A stretch of 49,666 nt of DNA from CAKSHC01 sp045595395 (GTDB lineage: Bacteria; Bacillota; Clostridia; Oscillospirales; UMGS1783). A program made the translations under genes and the position numbers. The stretch is from contig JAZOAH010000007.1 of NCBI GenBank assembly GCA_045595395.1, positions 1-49,666 on the forward strand, written 5' to 3'. Shown here in pieces: positions 17,939 to 26,799 of the stretch (position 1 is the first letter of the stretch; each line of letters starts with the position of its first letter). Below the pieces are notes generated by a model. It searched no databases and had not been told where the DNA came from. It worked only from the letters and a program-made list of their open reading frames with translations.

Positions 17939-18693
17939 AACTTGCCATATTGACCGGGGCTTCGGCCGGTTTGGGCAGCGAATATCTCAAGCTGCTGGCG
18001 GCCGACCCTGAGTTTGACCGCATCTGGATCATCGCCCGACGGGAGGACCGCCTGGCACGGCTGCGTGAGCAGTATCCCGACAAGGACATCGTCCCTCTGG
18101 CGCTGGATCTGACCGATGAATCGGCCTTTGCCCGGTTGCGTGAAAAATTAGAGGCCGAGAAGCCCGACCTGCGCCTGCTCATCAACAACGCCGGCTGCGG
18201 CACCGTCGGTGCATTTGCCGATATGGATCTGTCGAGCCAGACTCGCATGGTCGATCTCAACGTCCGTGGCATGACGGCCATGGCCAACCTCGCCCTGCCC
18301 TTCATGCGCCGTGGGGCGGCCATCCTCAACGTCTGCTCCATCGCCTCCTTTGCCCCCAACACCCGCATGGCCGTCTACTGCTCGACCAAGGCCTATGTCC
18401 TGCAGTTTTCCAAGACCTTAAAGCGGGAACTGAAACAAGAGGGCATCAACGTCTGCGCCGCCTGTCCCGGCCCGATGAACACCGAGTTTTTCCAGGCCGG
18501 CGGCATCGTCGGCAAAAGCCACGCTCTCGAGAAGGGACTGCCCCGTTGTCAGCCCGACAAGGTCGCCCATGGCTCGCTGCGTGCCGCCAAGGCCGGCCGT
18601 GGCATCTACACCCCCACCCTCTTCTATAAATTCTACCGCATCCTGTGCAAGATCTTGCCGCACGGCTTGATCATGTACGTTAGCGGAACATAA
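17935..18693 (+). CDS. Short-chain dehydrogenase/reductase
   Basis: 252 residues. ATG 17935 overlaps trkH and has AAAAGGAG upstream. Classical SDR features: TGASAGLGSE (NAD(P) glycine motif), INNAG, catalytic serine in NVCSIASF and YCSTKAY (Y-x3-K). It is translationally coupled to the potassium uptake genes, an association with no obvious metabolic reason. Substrate unknown. Confidence 0.85.
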   Translation: MKLAILTGASAGLGSEYLKLLAADPEFDRIWIIARREDRLARLREQYPDKDIVPLALDLTDESAFARLREKLEAEKPDLRLLINNAGCGTVGAFADMDLSSQTRMVDLNVRGMTAMANLALPFMRRGAAILNVCSIASFAPNTRMAVYCSTKAYVLQFSKTLKRELKQEGINVCAACPGPMNTEFFQAGGIVGKSHALEKGLPRCQPDKVAHGSLRAAKAGRGIYTPTLFYKFYRILCKILPHGLIMYVSGT

Positions 18694-18694
18694 C

Positions 18695-18721
18695 AAAAGG
18701 CTCTCAGATCGAGAGCCTTTT
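18695..18721. terminator. Terminator of trkA-trkH-SDR operon, overlapping the convergent gene end
   Basis: 11-bp stem AAAAGGCTCTC (18695-18705) / GAGAGCCTTTT (18711-18721) then T-run. The 3' codons and stop (18704-18706) of the minus-strand radical SAM gene lie within the stem. Confidence 0.85.
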
Positions 18722-19540
18722 TCTTATATAGTGATTCGCCTTGCGCTTGTCTTTGCACCAACTCGGTGCGATCAGCGCATCCTGGGGCGGGTCGCCGGTC
18801 AGGCGGTGGAGCACGATGCCCTCATCCAGCATGTCGATGGCCGAGCATAAGCGGTCGGCATAGTCCTCCAGGGACAGGGTGGGAATCCTCTCCCCTGCCC
18901 AGAGCGAATCCTTGACCAGATAGAGCTGGGTGAATTTGACCCCGTCGGTACATTCGTTCAAAAGGGCGGCGGTGGGCGCAAAATCGTCATCCTCGGGCAG
19001 GCCGAGGATGCAGTGGGTGACCACATGGATATCCAGCGCCCGCAGGGCTCGGGTCGCCTCAATATACCGTGCATTCTCATAGCCACGGCCAAAACGGGCG
19101 GCCGCCCTTTGGTTGGCCGTTTGCAGCCCCAGCTCCACCCAGATCGGAGCTGTCTTGCGCAACCGTGCCAGCATGGCCAGCATATCCGCCCCCAAACAGT
19201 CGGGTCGGGTGGCGATGGCCAGCACCTTGACCCCCGGCAGCGCCAGGGCTCGGCGGTAGATCCTTTCCAGGGCGATCGGGTCGCCGTAGGTATTGGTATA
19301 ACTGCCGAAATAGGCAATATAGGAACTATTCTTACATTTGCGGGAGATGGCGGTGCGAGCCTGCTCATACTGCTCTTCCAGGGGCAGCGCCCCATCGGGC
19401 GAGACCGACGAGCCGCCGTGAGCGCAAAAGGCGCAGCGGCCGGGGCAGGAACAGCCCGAATGAAGATATATCTTATATAATTTTTCTCCGTATGTGGCTT
19501 TGAGCCAATCGCTGACAAAGGTTACGGATCTCAAGGGCAC
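18704..19540 (-). CDS. Radical SAM protein, YhcC/TIGR01212-like
   Basis: 278 residues. The radical SAM cluster motif is in SGCSCPGRCAFCAHGG, preceded by KIYLHSG as in YhcC-like proteins, with FGSYTNTYGDP and LGLQTANQRAAARFGRGY downstream, both characteristic of this family. The start is GTG at 19540 with AAAGGGGGGAGA immediately upstream; a TTG six bases later has better spacing and could be the true start. Members occur widely but their reaction is not firmly established. The last codons extend into the shared terminator. Confidence 0.82.
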   Translation of the reverse strand: MPLRSVTFVSDWLKATYGEKLYKIYLHSGCSCPGRCAFCAHGGSSVSPDGALPLEEQYEQARTAISRKCKNSSYIAYFGSYTNTYGDPIALERIYRRALALPGVKVLAIATRPDCLGADMLAMLARLRKTAPIWVELGLQTANQRAAARFGRGYENARYIEATRALRALDIHVVTHCILGLPEDDDFAPTAALLNECTDGVKFTQLYLVKDSLWAGERIPTLSLEDYADRLCSAIDMLDEGIVLHRLTGDPPQDALIAPSWCKDKRKANHYIRKRLSI

Positions 19541-19642
19541 TCTCCCCCCTTTACCGATTCGCTTTTTGTGCTTGACAAACAGGGATCTTTATAAGAAAAT
19601 TATAGTAAAGAGAGGCTTTTGTGTCAAGAAAGGAATGGGGAT

Positions 19643-20320
19643 ATGATTCAGTTTGGCAACGATTGGGACGAGGTTTTGCATGACCAGGTGCAAGCGCCCT
19701 ATTTTCAGGATATCATAAAACAACTCAATCTGGAATATAGGAAATATTCCTGTTTTCCACCGCCCGAGTTGGTATTCCATGCCTTGCGGGCCACCGCCTT
19801 TGCCGATGTGCGTGCCGTCATTTTGGGGCAAGACCCCTATCACGGTGAGGGTCAGGCGCACGGGCTATGCTTCTCGGTGAGGCGGGGGGTGGCGGCGCCG
19901 CCGTCGCTGCAAAACATCTACAAGGAATTGCAGTCCGACCTGGGGTTGCCCATTCCCTCGCACGGGGAGCTGACCGACTGGACTAGGCAGGGGGTGCTGC
20001 TGCTTAACAGCATTTTGTCGGTGCGAGCCCATGCACCTATGTCGCATGCCTCCTTAGGCTGGCAGAGATTTACCGACACGGTCATCGCACGGCTCAACCA
20101 GCGGGAGCAGCCCATCGTCTTTCTGCTGTGGGGCTCGCCGGCACGGGCCAAACGGTCGCTCATCACCAGTCCGCACCATCTCATTCTTGAGGCGCCGCAC
20201 CCCTCGCCCCTGTCGGCCCACCGTGGCTTTTTCGGGTGTCGGCACTTTAGTCGGTGCAACGCCTTTTTGCGGGAGCGGGGCATGGCCGAAATTGATTGGC
20301 AAATTTACGAAAAGCCTTGA
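19643..20320 (+). CDS. ung: Uracil-DNA glycosylase, family 1
   Basis: 225 residues, full family length. ATG 19643 has AAGGAATGGGG upstream. GQDPYHGEGQAHGLCFSV contains the catalytic aspartate and water-activating motif, LLNSILSVR the uracil-recognition block, and HPSPLSAHRGFFGCRHFS the DNA-intercalation loop. It removes uracil from DNA to start base excision repair. The promoter of the next gene overlaps its stop codon. Confidence 0.96.
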   Translation: MIQFGNDWDEVLHDQVQAPYFQDIIKQLNLEYRKYSCFPPPELVFHALRATAFADVRAVILGQDPYHGEGQAHGLCFSVRRGVAAPPSLQNIYKELQSDLGLPIPSHGELTDWTRQGVLLLNSILSVRAHAPMSHASLGWQRFTDTVIARLNQREQPIVFLLWGSPARAKRSLITSPHHLILEAPHPSPLSAHRGFFGCRHFSRCNAFLRERGMAEIDWQIYEKP

Positions 20321-20345
20321 CAAATATCGGGTTTGGACGGATAAT
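20317..20345 (+). promoter_or_regulatory. Promoter of the cupin gene
   Basis: TTGACA (20317-20322, overlapping the ung stop), 17-base spacer, GATAAT (20340-20345). Confidence 0.75.
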
Positions 20346-20376
20346 GAAGGTATGAAAAGAAACGGAGGCACAACCT

Positions 20377-20829
20377 ATGAGCAAACATTACATTTGGAAT
20401 CCCGATGAGATCGCCTTCTTCGGCGATGAGAATTACCAGAGCCGCCTGCTGCTCGACAGCAAGATGGCGGGCGAGCCCTGCATCAACGTCAACCACGGTA
20501 CCGTACCGCCGACCAAGACGACGGGCATGACCGATGAGAAGGGCCGTCTGTACGGTGCGGCGCACGACAAGGCCGAGATCTACATTTGCCTGGCCGGTGA
20601 GGCCGAGGTCTATCTCGACGATGAGATGGAGCTGATGCGTCAGGGCACGCTGGTCTATATCCCGGCCGGTGTTGAGCATTATCTGATCAACCGCTCGACC
20701 ACCATCCCCTTCCAGCTGCTGACCTTCTGGCCCGATGAGAAGGACAACGAAGCCTGGGTCGAACGCAAGAAGGCCTGGGGCGAGGACTACTATCGCAGAA
20801 GAGCCGATGGTACTTTGGGCGATAAATAA
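20377..20829 (+). CDS. Cupin domain protein
   Basis: 150 residues. ATG 20377 has GGAGG upstream. The cupin beta-barrel is visible from residue about 55 to 115: AHDKAEIYICLAGEAEVYLD resembles motif 1 and YIPAGVEHYLIN motif 2, with histidines and glutamate in place for a metal site, although motif 1 lacks the usual paired HxH (only one histidine is seen). Function unknown; the family includes sugar-binding and dioxygenase proteins. The last ten codons (RRADGTLGDK) are duplicated 228 bases downstream after a repeat element. Confidence 0.82.
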   Translation: MSKHYIWNPDEIAFFGDENYQSRLLLDSKMAGEPCINVNHGTVPPTKTTGMTDEKGRLYGAAHDKAEIYICLAGEAEVYLDDEMELMRQGTLVYIPAGVEHYLINRSTTIPFQLLTFWPDEKDNEAWVERKKAWGEDYYRRRADGTLGDK

Positions 20830-20837
20830 GCTACATA

Positions 20838-20866
20838 GAAAGAGAGCCGAATGGCTCTCTTTTTTG
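20838..20866 (+). terminator. Terminator after cupin gene
   Basis: AAGAGAGCC / GGCTCTCTT stem around GAAT, followed by a T-run. Confidence 0.85.
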
Positions 20867-21058
20867 TGCGAAGAAACAGGAAGCGAGGGCGCAGCCCAAA
20901 CGGCGAAAGCCGGCCCGGCCGCCCGAAGCGAGTTTCGAGCGCAGAGGAGGAGCAAGGGAGCGATGCGAATATCCGCCGCAGGGCGACAGCCGGTCGGCGG
21001 ATGGAGCAGGAGCGGACTTTGCGACGACGAGCCGATGGAACTTTGGGCGACAAATAAA
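20867..21058 (+). repeat. Repeat family B, copy 2, with duplicated cupin gene tail
   Basis: Blocks AAGAAACAGGAAGCGAGGG, CCGAAGCGAGTTTCGAGCG, GAGGAGGAGCAAGGGAGCG and TTTGCGACGACGA match the insert inside the riboswitch at 11781-11932. It ends in 21029-21058, a 27/30 match to the last 30 bases around the cupin stop (20801-20830). This, with the two terminators on either side, fills the 323-base gap between cupin and exonuclease genes; no separate gene is seen. Confidence 0.75.
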
Positions 21059-21064
21059 TAACCA

Positions 21065-21092
21065 AAAGAACAGCGAAAGCTGTTCTTTTTTG
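21065..21092 (+). terminator. Terminator before exonuclease gene
   Basis: AAGAACAGC / GCTGTTCTT stem with a GAAA tetraloop and T-run. It is the second terminator after the cupin gene and follows the repeat. Confidence 0.85.
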
Positions 21093-21121
21093 TTGCCTTG
21101 GCGGGCATTTTGCGGTATAAT
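21093..21121 (+). promoter_or_regulatory. Promoter of the exonuclease gene
   Basis: TTGCCT (21093-21098), 17-base spacer, TATAAT (21116-21121). Confidence 0.75.
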
Positions 21122-21152
21122 GAAAGAGTATGGAACGAATTAGGAGTACGAC

Positions 21153-22052
21153 ATGAACTACATTATACTGGATATGGAATGGAATCAGCCGCCGCATCCC
21201 AAGCGCATGGTGCGCAAGCCGGTGGTGCTGGTGGGCGAGGTCATTCAGATCGGCGCGGCCAAGATAAACGAGAGCCTGGAGATGGTCGACACCTTCAAGG
21301 CCATGGTCGCCCCCCAATTTTACACCAAGATGCACAAGCATGTCACCCGTGTGACCGGGCTGACCAACGACGATATTGCCACCGGTCTGCCCTTCCCCGA
21401 TGTCTTTGAGGATTTTGCCAAGTGGTGCGGCGAGGATTGCGTCATTCTCACCTGGGGGCCCGACGACATCCCCATGCTGCGCACCAACATGATGCTCTAC
21501 GGCATCGACTGCGCCCTGCCCCCCTGCTACGACCTGCAGGTCATCTACGACGGACAGATCACCCACGAAAACCGTCAACATTCGCTGACCGCCGTCATGG
21601 AGGCGCTGGGTGAGCCGGCGCTGGACGCCCACGACGCCCTCAACGATGCCATCAACACCGCCAAGGTCTGCAAGCATCTGGACATAGTCAAGGGTCTGGC
21701 CGAGTACCCCACCCCCTCCCGCAACGGGCAGGAGCGCAAGGGTGAGGCCTATGCCAACAAGGAGCAGGCCATCGGCGCACTCAAAGACCTGTATTGTCCC
21801 CTGTGCGGCAAGCCCATGACGCTGACCGCCTTCAAGGAGCAGAACATCCGCCAGACCGACGCCGTCGGCCGCTGTGCCAACGGGCATGAGCTGACCGTTA
21901 CCTTCCGCTTTGTCAAGTGGCCCGACCGTCTTTACACCGCCTCACGGCTGATCACCGAGCACACGGCCGATGCCGACAACGCCCCGCCCCAAAAGAAGCG
22001 GCGTAGGCGGCGCAAGAAAAAGACCAATACCGAGCAAAAAGAGCAGGCCTAA
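21153..22052 (+). CDS. DEDDh 3'-5' exonuclease (KapD-like) with zinc-ribbon and basic tail
   Basis: 299 residues. ATG 21153 has AGGAG upstream. The exonuclease domain covers residues 1-185: ILDMEWN gives the first D-x-E, TWGPDDIPMLRTN the second acidic motif and HDALNDAINTAKV the H-x4-D motif of the DEDDh fold. Then comes a likely zinc site (YCPLCGKPM and GRCANGHE) and a C-terminal run of about 15 arginines and lysines that should bind nucleic acid. KapD-type proteins trim RNA or DNA 3' ends. The RNA or DNA preference is not visible. Confidence 0.85.
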   Translation: MNYIILDMEWNQPPHPKRMVRKPVVLVGEVIQIGAAKINESLEMVDTFKAMVAPQFYTKMHKHVTRVTGLTNDDIATGLPFPDVFEDFAKWCGEDCVILTWGPDDIPMLRTNMMLYGIDCALPPCYDLQVIYDGQITHENRQHSLTAVMEALGEPALDAHDALNDAINTAKVCKHLDIVKGLAEYPTPSRNGQERKGEAYANKEQAIGALKDLYCPLCGKPMTLTAFKEQNIRQTDAVGRCANGHELTVTFRFVKWPDRLYTASRLITEHTADADNAPPQKKRRRRRKKKTNTEQKEQA

Positions 22053-22062
22053 GGCCTGCTCT
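22040..22062. terminator. Terminator hairpin between convergent genes
   Basis: 10-bp stem AGAGCAGGCC / GGCCTGCTCT whose 3-base loop is the stop codon of the exonuclease gene; T-rich sequence follows on plus and A-rich sequence lies on the far side. Confidence 0.75.
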
Positions 22063-22067
22063 TGCTT

Positions 22068-22898
22068 TTACTTTTTTTTCTTTTTCTTAAAGCCCTGCTG
22101 ACCGGTGATGCTGCCGCCGTCGACCAGAACGTCGACACCGGCCAGGTAGCCGTTGCGCTCATCAGCCACGCTCCACAGCGCAAAGCCGAGCTCTTCGGGC
22201 TTGCCCATGCGCTCCTCGGCGGCGTAGGCCAGCAGGAAGCCGCCCTCCTTGGCTTCGAGGTTGCCCATGTCGGTGGCGATCAGGCCGGGGCTGAGGGAGC
22301 AGACACGGATGCCCTTTTTGCCGTACTCAAAGGCGCATTTCTTGGCGTACCAAACCACGAAGTTCTTGGAGAGCGAGTAGGCAAAGCCCGATTTCTGATA
22401 GTCGGAATGAGCCATGCCCGATTTTTTGACCATCTTGTAGACAAAAGCCGTTTCGTCGGTTTCGGCCAAAGCATACTGCTTGGTGTTAATGATAAAGGAA
22501 GGCAGGGCATAGGCCGAGTTGGAGGAGACATCGACGATGACACTGCCGGGGTTCATGACCTTGGAAAATTCCTGGTTGATATAGACGGTGCCCAGCGCAT
22601 TGACACGCACGATGGTTTCGGGCTTGGCCATGGCGGGAGAGAGCCCGGCCGAATTGATGACCGTCTTGACCTCGCCCAATGAAGCGGCGAAGTCGACCAA
22701 CTCCTTGACGCTCAGGCGGGAGGAGGTGTCGCAGGTCTTATAGGTGGCGGCTACGCCCAGAGCCTTGAGCTCCTCGCAGGCCTTGGCCAGCTTGGCCTCG
22801 GTACGGCCCGACAGGACGACCACCTTATCCTTCATCAGTTTTGCGGCTTCCAAGCCCATGCCCGAACCGCCGCCGGTGATGACACATACGTTTGCCAT
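22068..22898 (-). CDS. Short-chain dehydrogenase/reductase
   Basis: 276 residues. ATG 22898 has AAAAGGAG upstream. CVITGGGSGMGLEAAKLM is the cofactor motif, INSAG follows in mid-domain, VDVSSNSAY carries the catalytic serine and YSLSKNF the Y-x3-K pair; the end DVLVDGGSITG is typical. A longer loop between Ser and Tyr than in most SDRs resembles hydroxysteroid dehydrogenase-type members, but the substrate is not established. It ends in seven lysines or phenylalanines (FKKKKKK). It lies 27 bases after the ATP-grasp gene and is probably cotranscribed. Confidence 0.82.
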   Translation of the reverse strand: MANVCVITGGGSGMGLEAAKLMKDKVVVLSGRTEAKLAKACEELKALGVAATYKTCDTSSRLSVKELVDFAASLGEVKTVINSAGLSPAMAKPETIVRVNALGTVYINQEFSKVMNPGSVIVDVSSNSAYALPSFIINTKQYALAETDETAFVYKMVKKSGMAHSDYQKSGFAYSLSKNFVVWYAKKCAFEYGKKGIRVCSLSPGLIATDMGNLEAKEGGFLLAYAAEERMGKPEELGFALWSVADERNGYLAGVDVLVDGGSITGQQGFKKKKKK

Positions 22899-22925
22899 AA
22901 TGATTCTCCTTTTTTATCGTCTTTT

Positions 22926-23912
22926 TTATTGGAATTGAGGATAGATGCCCTTGCCGTCCTTGGTGTGGACGATGAGCTGATAGATGTCGTGGCCGGGATA
23001 AGGGTTGGCCTCGACCAGGCAGGGGCCGTTGGGGGTAAAGGCGACGTCCCAACCGATGTAGCCCAGCTTGGGCAGCTGCTTGGCGCAATCGAGCACCAGA
23101 GCGCAGGCCTGCTCCCAGTCGGGGAAGACAAAGCCGGCGATGGCGGCGCCTGTGGCGGGATGGTTGGCGTAGCAATGCCCGGCCTTATCGACGGCGTCGA
23201 ACTCGACCCGCCCGCTGTGACGGTCGACCGGCACGACCATGCCGCCGTGATTGAAGTTATCGACCGACTCCCCTGCCCCACCGATGCGCCAATAGGTGCA
23301 GACCAGGTGGGGTTTGCCCTCCTTGAGCAGGGTGACGGCACGCAGGGTGTTGATGGCGTCGGGGTTGACGGCGGCCAGCGCCGGGTGCTGAAGGATCAGC
23401 TCCTCGCAAAGCCAGCCCTCATGCTCGCTCAGCAGTTGTTCGAGCGTCTGCTCGGGCGGCAGGGTCTGGGTCATGCGGCAGATGCCACGGCCGCAGCAGC
23501 CATCCATCGGCTTGAGCATAAAGGTGGTATGTTTGGTTAAAAAGGCCAGCAGTTCTTGGCGCTTTTCAGCCTGCACCAGCGCCCAGTCACGGCCGAAGGG
23601 CTCGGCAAAGCGGGCGGCGAAGGTGGCCTTATTTTCGAGGATGTCGACCTGGGACGGGTCGTTATATTTCGCCCACAAGGCGGCGTTGCGGCCGCCGGTG
23701 AGATAGGTGGCACGCTCGGCCTCGGTGCGCAGGTAGAGGCCGCAGTTTTCATAGTCGATATACCCGGCCCCGTGGCGGCGGGCACAGCCCTGCATGTCCC
23801 ACAGGATGCGCAGGCGTGACCGACCCGTCTTGGCGTGCAGACGACCCAGCGCCTGCCACAGCCCTTTGACATTGAGCCTCTTTAATTTGTTGATGACATA
23901 GCCCAGTCCCAT
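22926..23912 (-). CDS. Sugar-transfer associated ATP-grasp protein
   Basis: 328 residues. ATG 23912 (MGLGYVINKLK) is chosen for the GGATGGAG upstream; the extension to 23984 runs through the promoter region and the opp terminator. The ATP-grasp fold is supported by LENKATFAARFAEPFGRDW, FMLKPMDGCCGRGI (lysine for ATP and glycine loop) and GWDVAFTPNGPCLVEANPYPG (metal-binding E-x-N near the end). This pattern fits the ATPgrasp_ST family found near polysaccharide genes. The peptide or sugar substrate is unknown. Confidence 0.8.
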   Translation of the reverse strand: MGLGYVINKLKRLNVKGLWQALGRLHAKTGRSRLRILWDMQGCARRHGAGYIDYENCGLYLRTEAERATYLTGGRNAALWAKYNDPSQVDILENKATFAARFAEPFGRDWALVQAEKRQELLAFLTKHTTFMLKPMDGCCGRGICRMTQTLPPEQTLEQLLSEHEGWLCEELILQHPALAAVNPDAINTLRAVTLLKEGKPHLVCTYWRIGGAGESVDNFNHGGMVVPVDRHSGRVEFDAVDKAGHCYANHPATGAAIAGFVFPDWEQACALVLDCAKQLPKLGYIGWDVAFTPNGPCLVEANPYPGHDIYQLIVHTKDGKGIYPQFQ

Positions 23913-23982
23913 AGTTGCTCCATCCTTTTCTTTGCTATTATAAGTAAAACATGAATGATGGGCTGTTGTCAAGCATAAGGGC

Positions 23983-24013
23983 AAAAAAAGAGAGTCACCG
24001 GATGGTGACTCTC
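23983..24013 (-). terminator. Terminator of the opp operon
   Basis: 10-bp stem GAGAGTCACC / GGTGACTCTC around GGAT with a seven-base T-run on minus, 16 bases after oppA. Confidence 0.9.
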
Positions 24014-24028
24014 CCTTTTTTGCGTCAA

Positions 24029-25783
24029 TTACTTAATCGAGGCGTACATGAAGTACTTGAAGCCCAGCGGGCTGGAGAAGAAGCCGTCGATCATATCGTT
24101 GCACATATAGATGTCGGTGTAGTAGTAGATCGGGCAGATAGCGCCGGTCTCCATGAGGATATCCTCAGCGTCGTGCATGAGCTCGAAACGCTTCTCGGCA
24201 TCGGTAGAGGTCTTAACCTCGGCAATGATCTTGTCGTAGGACTCAGCCCAGGTCTTGCCGTTGTAGCCGGCGTAGTTCTTATGATCGCCACGGCCGAACT
24301 GGCAGTCGTTGTTGCCCGACTCGCTGTACCACATATCGAGGAAGGAGATGGGATCGTTGTAGTCGCCCAGCCAGCCGTTACGAGCGACCGAGTAATCGCC
24401 GTTCTTACGGGTGTTGAGGAAGGTAGCCCACTCCTGAACCTTGATCTCGATCTCGATGCCGTAGACACCCCAAGCCTGCTGCAGATACTCAGCAACAGCC
24501 TCGTGGCCAGTACCGTCGTTGGTGATGTAGGTCAGTTTGGGGAAGCCGACAACCTTGTTGTCCTCGCCAACAGTGAACTTGCCGGAGGAGGTGGCAACGC
24601 CCTTGAGCAGAGCAACAGCCTCATCGCAGTTGGCAGCGTAGTCTTCCTTAGCCACCGAGTAGTAGCCCGCACCGTCGCCGTTGGGGCCGTTCTTCTCGAT
24701 GAACTCTTTGCCGTCGGGCTCAGTCAGACCCATGGCAACGAAGCCGGCAGCAGGAACCTGGCCTGCCTGGCCGATCTCTTCGCAGACATAGTTGCGGTCG
24801 ATCATCAGACCCAGAGCCTTGCGGATGTCAGCCTTCTCGGGCTCGGTGAAGTCCTTGAGGGCCTCATCGTTGACGTTGAAGGAAACATAGTAAGTACCCA
24901 GCTGGCCTTCAACAAAGAAGTCCTTGTTGCCGGACAGGGACTGGATCTCGTCGTTGGGGACGGAGTCGATGAACTGGTAGGAGCCGTTCTGATAGTTGGT
25001 CAGCAGAGAAGAGTCGTCGGCATTGAAAGCGAAGACGAGCTTGTCGGACACAACACGATCGGCGTCATAGTAGTACTCGTTCTTTTCGAGAACCATCTGA
25101 GCCTGGGTGAACTCGGTTACCTTGTAGGGGCCGTTGCCGATGTAGGTTTCGACCTTGGTAGCCCAGTCGTCGCCGTTGGCTTCGATGATGTCCTGACGGA
25201 CAGGCATGTAAGCCGGGAAGGCGCACAGCTCATGGAAGTAAGGAACATCCACGGGCAGGGTGACAGTCAGCTGCTTGCCGTCGTCGGAAGCAACGACATT
25301 CAGTTTGGCGTCGGGGTTGACAACGTTGCCGTCATCATCGACTTCGGTCATCTCAGCGTAGCCGCCGATGACTTCGAACATGTAGCCGTAGTCAGCAGCC
25401 GTGACCGGAGAAGCGGCACGGTTCCAAGCGTAAACGAAATCGGCAGCCGTCAGGTCTTTGCCGTCGCTCCACTTGAGACCGTCACGCAGGGTGAAGGTGT
25501 AGCTGGTGGAACCATCAGCATTCTTCACGCCTTCGGGGAGCTCGGTAGCCATCTGGGGCACCAGCTCGAGTTTGCCGTTGACCTGCTCAAAGCCAACCAG
25601 ACCGGAGAATACGTGGATGATGTAGGTAGCACCATCAACAGCCGAGTTGAGAGCCGGATCCACGGTGTCAGGGAAAGCACCGACGTTCAGGGTCATGAAC
25701 TCGGGCTTTTGGGCTCCGCCGCCGCAGGCAGCCAGAGAAACCAGCATCACAGCAGCAAGAACCACAGCAAGGATCTTTTTCAT
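24029..25783 (-). CDS. oppA: Oligopeptide ABC transporter substrate-binding lipoprotein
   Basis: 584 residues. ATG 25783 has AGGAGG upstream. Lipoprotein signal peptide MKKILAVVLAAVMLVSLAAC with lipobox LAAC and a glycine-rich spacer. The mature part is an SBP_bac_5 (OppA/DppA) domain, with LNVGAFPDTVDPALNSAVDG at its start and LKWSDGKDLTAADFVYAWNR as the family signature. It captures oligopeptides outside the cell and passes them to OppBC. It is the last and most distal gene of the operon, which is common where the binding protein is needed in excess. An open frame of 619 codons on the opposite strand is only its shadow. Confidence 0.94.
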   Translation of the reverse strand: MKKILAVVLAAVMLVSLAACGGGAQKPEFMTLNVGAFPDTVDPALNSAVDGATYIIHVFSGLVGFEQVNGKLELVPQMATELPEGVKNADGSTSYTFTLRDGLKWSDGKDLTAADFVYAWNRAASPVTAADYGYMFEVIGGYAEMTEVDDDGNVVNPDAKLNVVASDDGKQLTVTLPVDVPYFHELCAFPAYMPVRQDIIEANGDDWATKVETYIGNGPYKVTEFTQAQMVLEKNEYYYDADRVVSDKLVFAFNADDSSLLTNYQNGSYQFIDSVPNDEIQSLSGNKDFFVEGQLGTYYVSFNVNDEALKDFTEPEKADIRKALGLMIDRNYVCEEIGQAGQVPAAGFVAMGLTEPDGKEFIEKNGPNGDGAGYYSVAKEDYAANCDEAVALLKGVATSSGKFTVGEDNKVVGFPKLTYITNDGTGHEAVAEYLQQAWGVYGIEIEIKVQEWATFLNTRKNGDYSVARNGWLGDYNDPISFLDMWYSESGNNDCQFGRGDHKNYAGYNGKTWAESYDKIIAEVKTSTDAEKRFELMHDAEDILMETGAICPIYYYTDIYMCNDMIDGFFSSPLGFKYFMYASIK

Positions 25784-25830
25784 TGGGGTTTTCCTCCTAA
25801 AAATTTTTAATTATCCCCGATGGGGATGAA

Positions 25831-26799
25831 TTACAGGTTGTGGCAGGCCACAAAGCGGCCGGGCTGCACTTCCGTCAGCGGCGGCATGCTTTGGGCGCAA
25901 GCGGCCGTGGCCCGAGGGCAGCGGGTACGGAAGGGACAGCCGGAGGGCATATGCAAGGGGCTGGGCACGTCACCCTCCAAATGGATGCGCTGGTTGGCAC
26001 GGGCGATCTTGGGATCGGGCACCGGCACAGCCGAGAGCAAGGAAATGGTATAGGGATGCAGCGGGTTATGATACAAGTCGTTGGCCGGGCCGATCTCGAC
26101 CAGCTTGCCTAAATACATCACGGCGATGCGGGTGGAGATATGCTTGACGACCAAAAGATCGTGAGCAATAAACAGATAGGTCAGACCCAGTTTCTTCTGC
26201 AGATCCTCAAACATATTGATGACCTGCGCCTGGATGGACACGTCGAGAGCCGAGACCGGCTCGTCGCAGATGATGAACTTGGGATCGACAGCCAGGGCAC
26301 GGGCGATGCCGATACGCTGGCGCTGGCCGCCCGAGAACTCATGGGCGTAGCGGCTGGCATGCTCGGAGGAAAGGCCGACCAGGTCCATCAGATGATGGAT
26401 CTTCTCTTCCCGCTCCTTCTTGTTGCTGTAGAGTTTATGGACATCCACCGGCTCGCCGATGATGCCGGCCACCGTCATGCGAGGGTCGAGCGAGGAATAG
26501 GGATCCTGGAAGACCATCTGCGCCCGGCGGCGGAAGTCGGCAATGTCCTTGCCTGTCTTGATGGGTTTGCCGTCGAAGATGATCTCGCCGGCGGTGGGCT
26601 TATACAGGTGGAGGATGGTGCGGCCGACGGTCGTCTTACCGCAGCCCGACTCACCGACCAGACCCAGCGTTTCGCCCTCCTTGATGGTAAAGGACACATC
26701 GTCGACCGCCTTGAGGGTCAGGCTTTTGAGGAAGCCGTTGGGGATCTTGAAATGCTGTTTGAGGTTTTTGACCTCGAGAAGATTTTTATTTTCACTCAT
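25831..26799 (-). CDS. oppF: Oligopeptide ABC transporter ATP-binding protein OppF
   Basis: 322 residues. ATG 26799 overlaps the oppD stop by ATGA. Walker A GESGCGKTTVG, signature EFSGGQRQRIGIARAL, Walker B FIICDEPVSALD, and the C-terminal oligopeptide-transporter extension with cysteines (SGCPFRTRCPRATAACAQ) that can hold an iron-sulfur cluster. It powers the OppBC permease with OppD. Confidence 0.94.
   Translation of the reverse strand: MSENKNLLEVKNLKQHFKIPNGFLKSLTLKAVDDVSFTIKEGETLGLVGESGCGKTTVGRTILHLYKPTAGEIIFDGKPIKTGKDIADFRRRAQMVFQDPYSSLDPRMTVAGIIGEPVDVHKLYSNKKEREEKIHHLMDLVGLSSEHASRYAHEFSGGQRQRIGIARALAVDPKFIICDEPVSALDVSIQAQVINMFEDLQKKLGLTYLFIAHDLLVVKHISTRIAVMYLGKLVEIGPANDLYHNPLHPYTISLLSAVPVPDPKIARANQRIHLEGDVPSPLHMPSGCPFRTRCPRATAACAQSMPPLTEVQPGRFVACHNL

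Noticed and set aside
23951..25810. 619-codon open frame on plus opposite oppA
   Set aside because: Shadow of oppA: Val/Asp/Gly-rich translation, no binding site, runs through the opp terminator.
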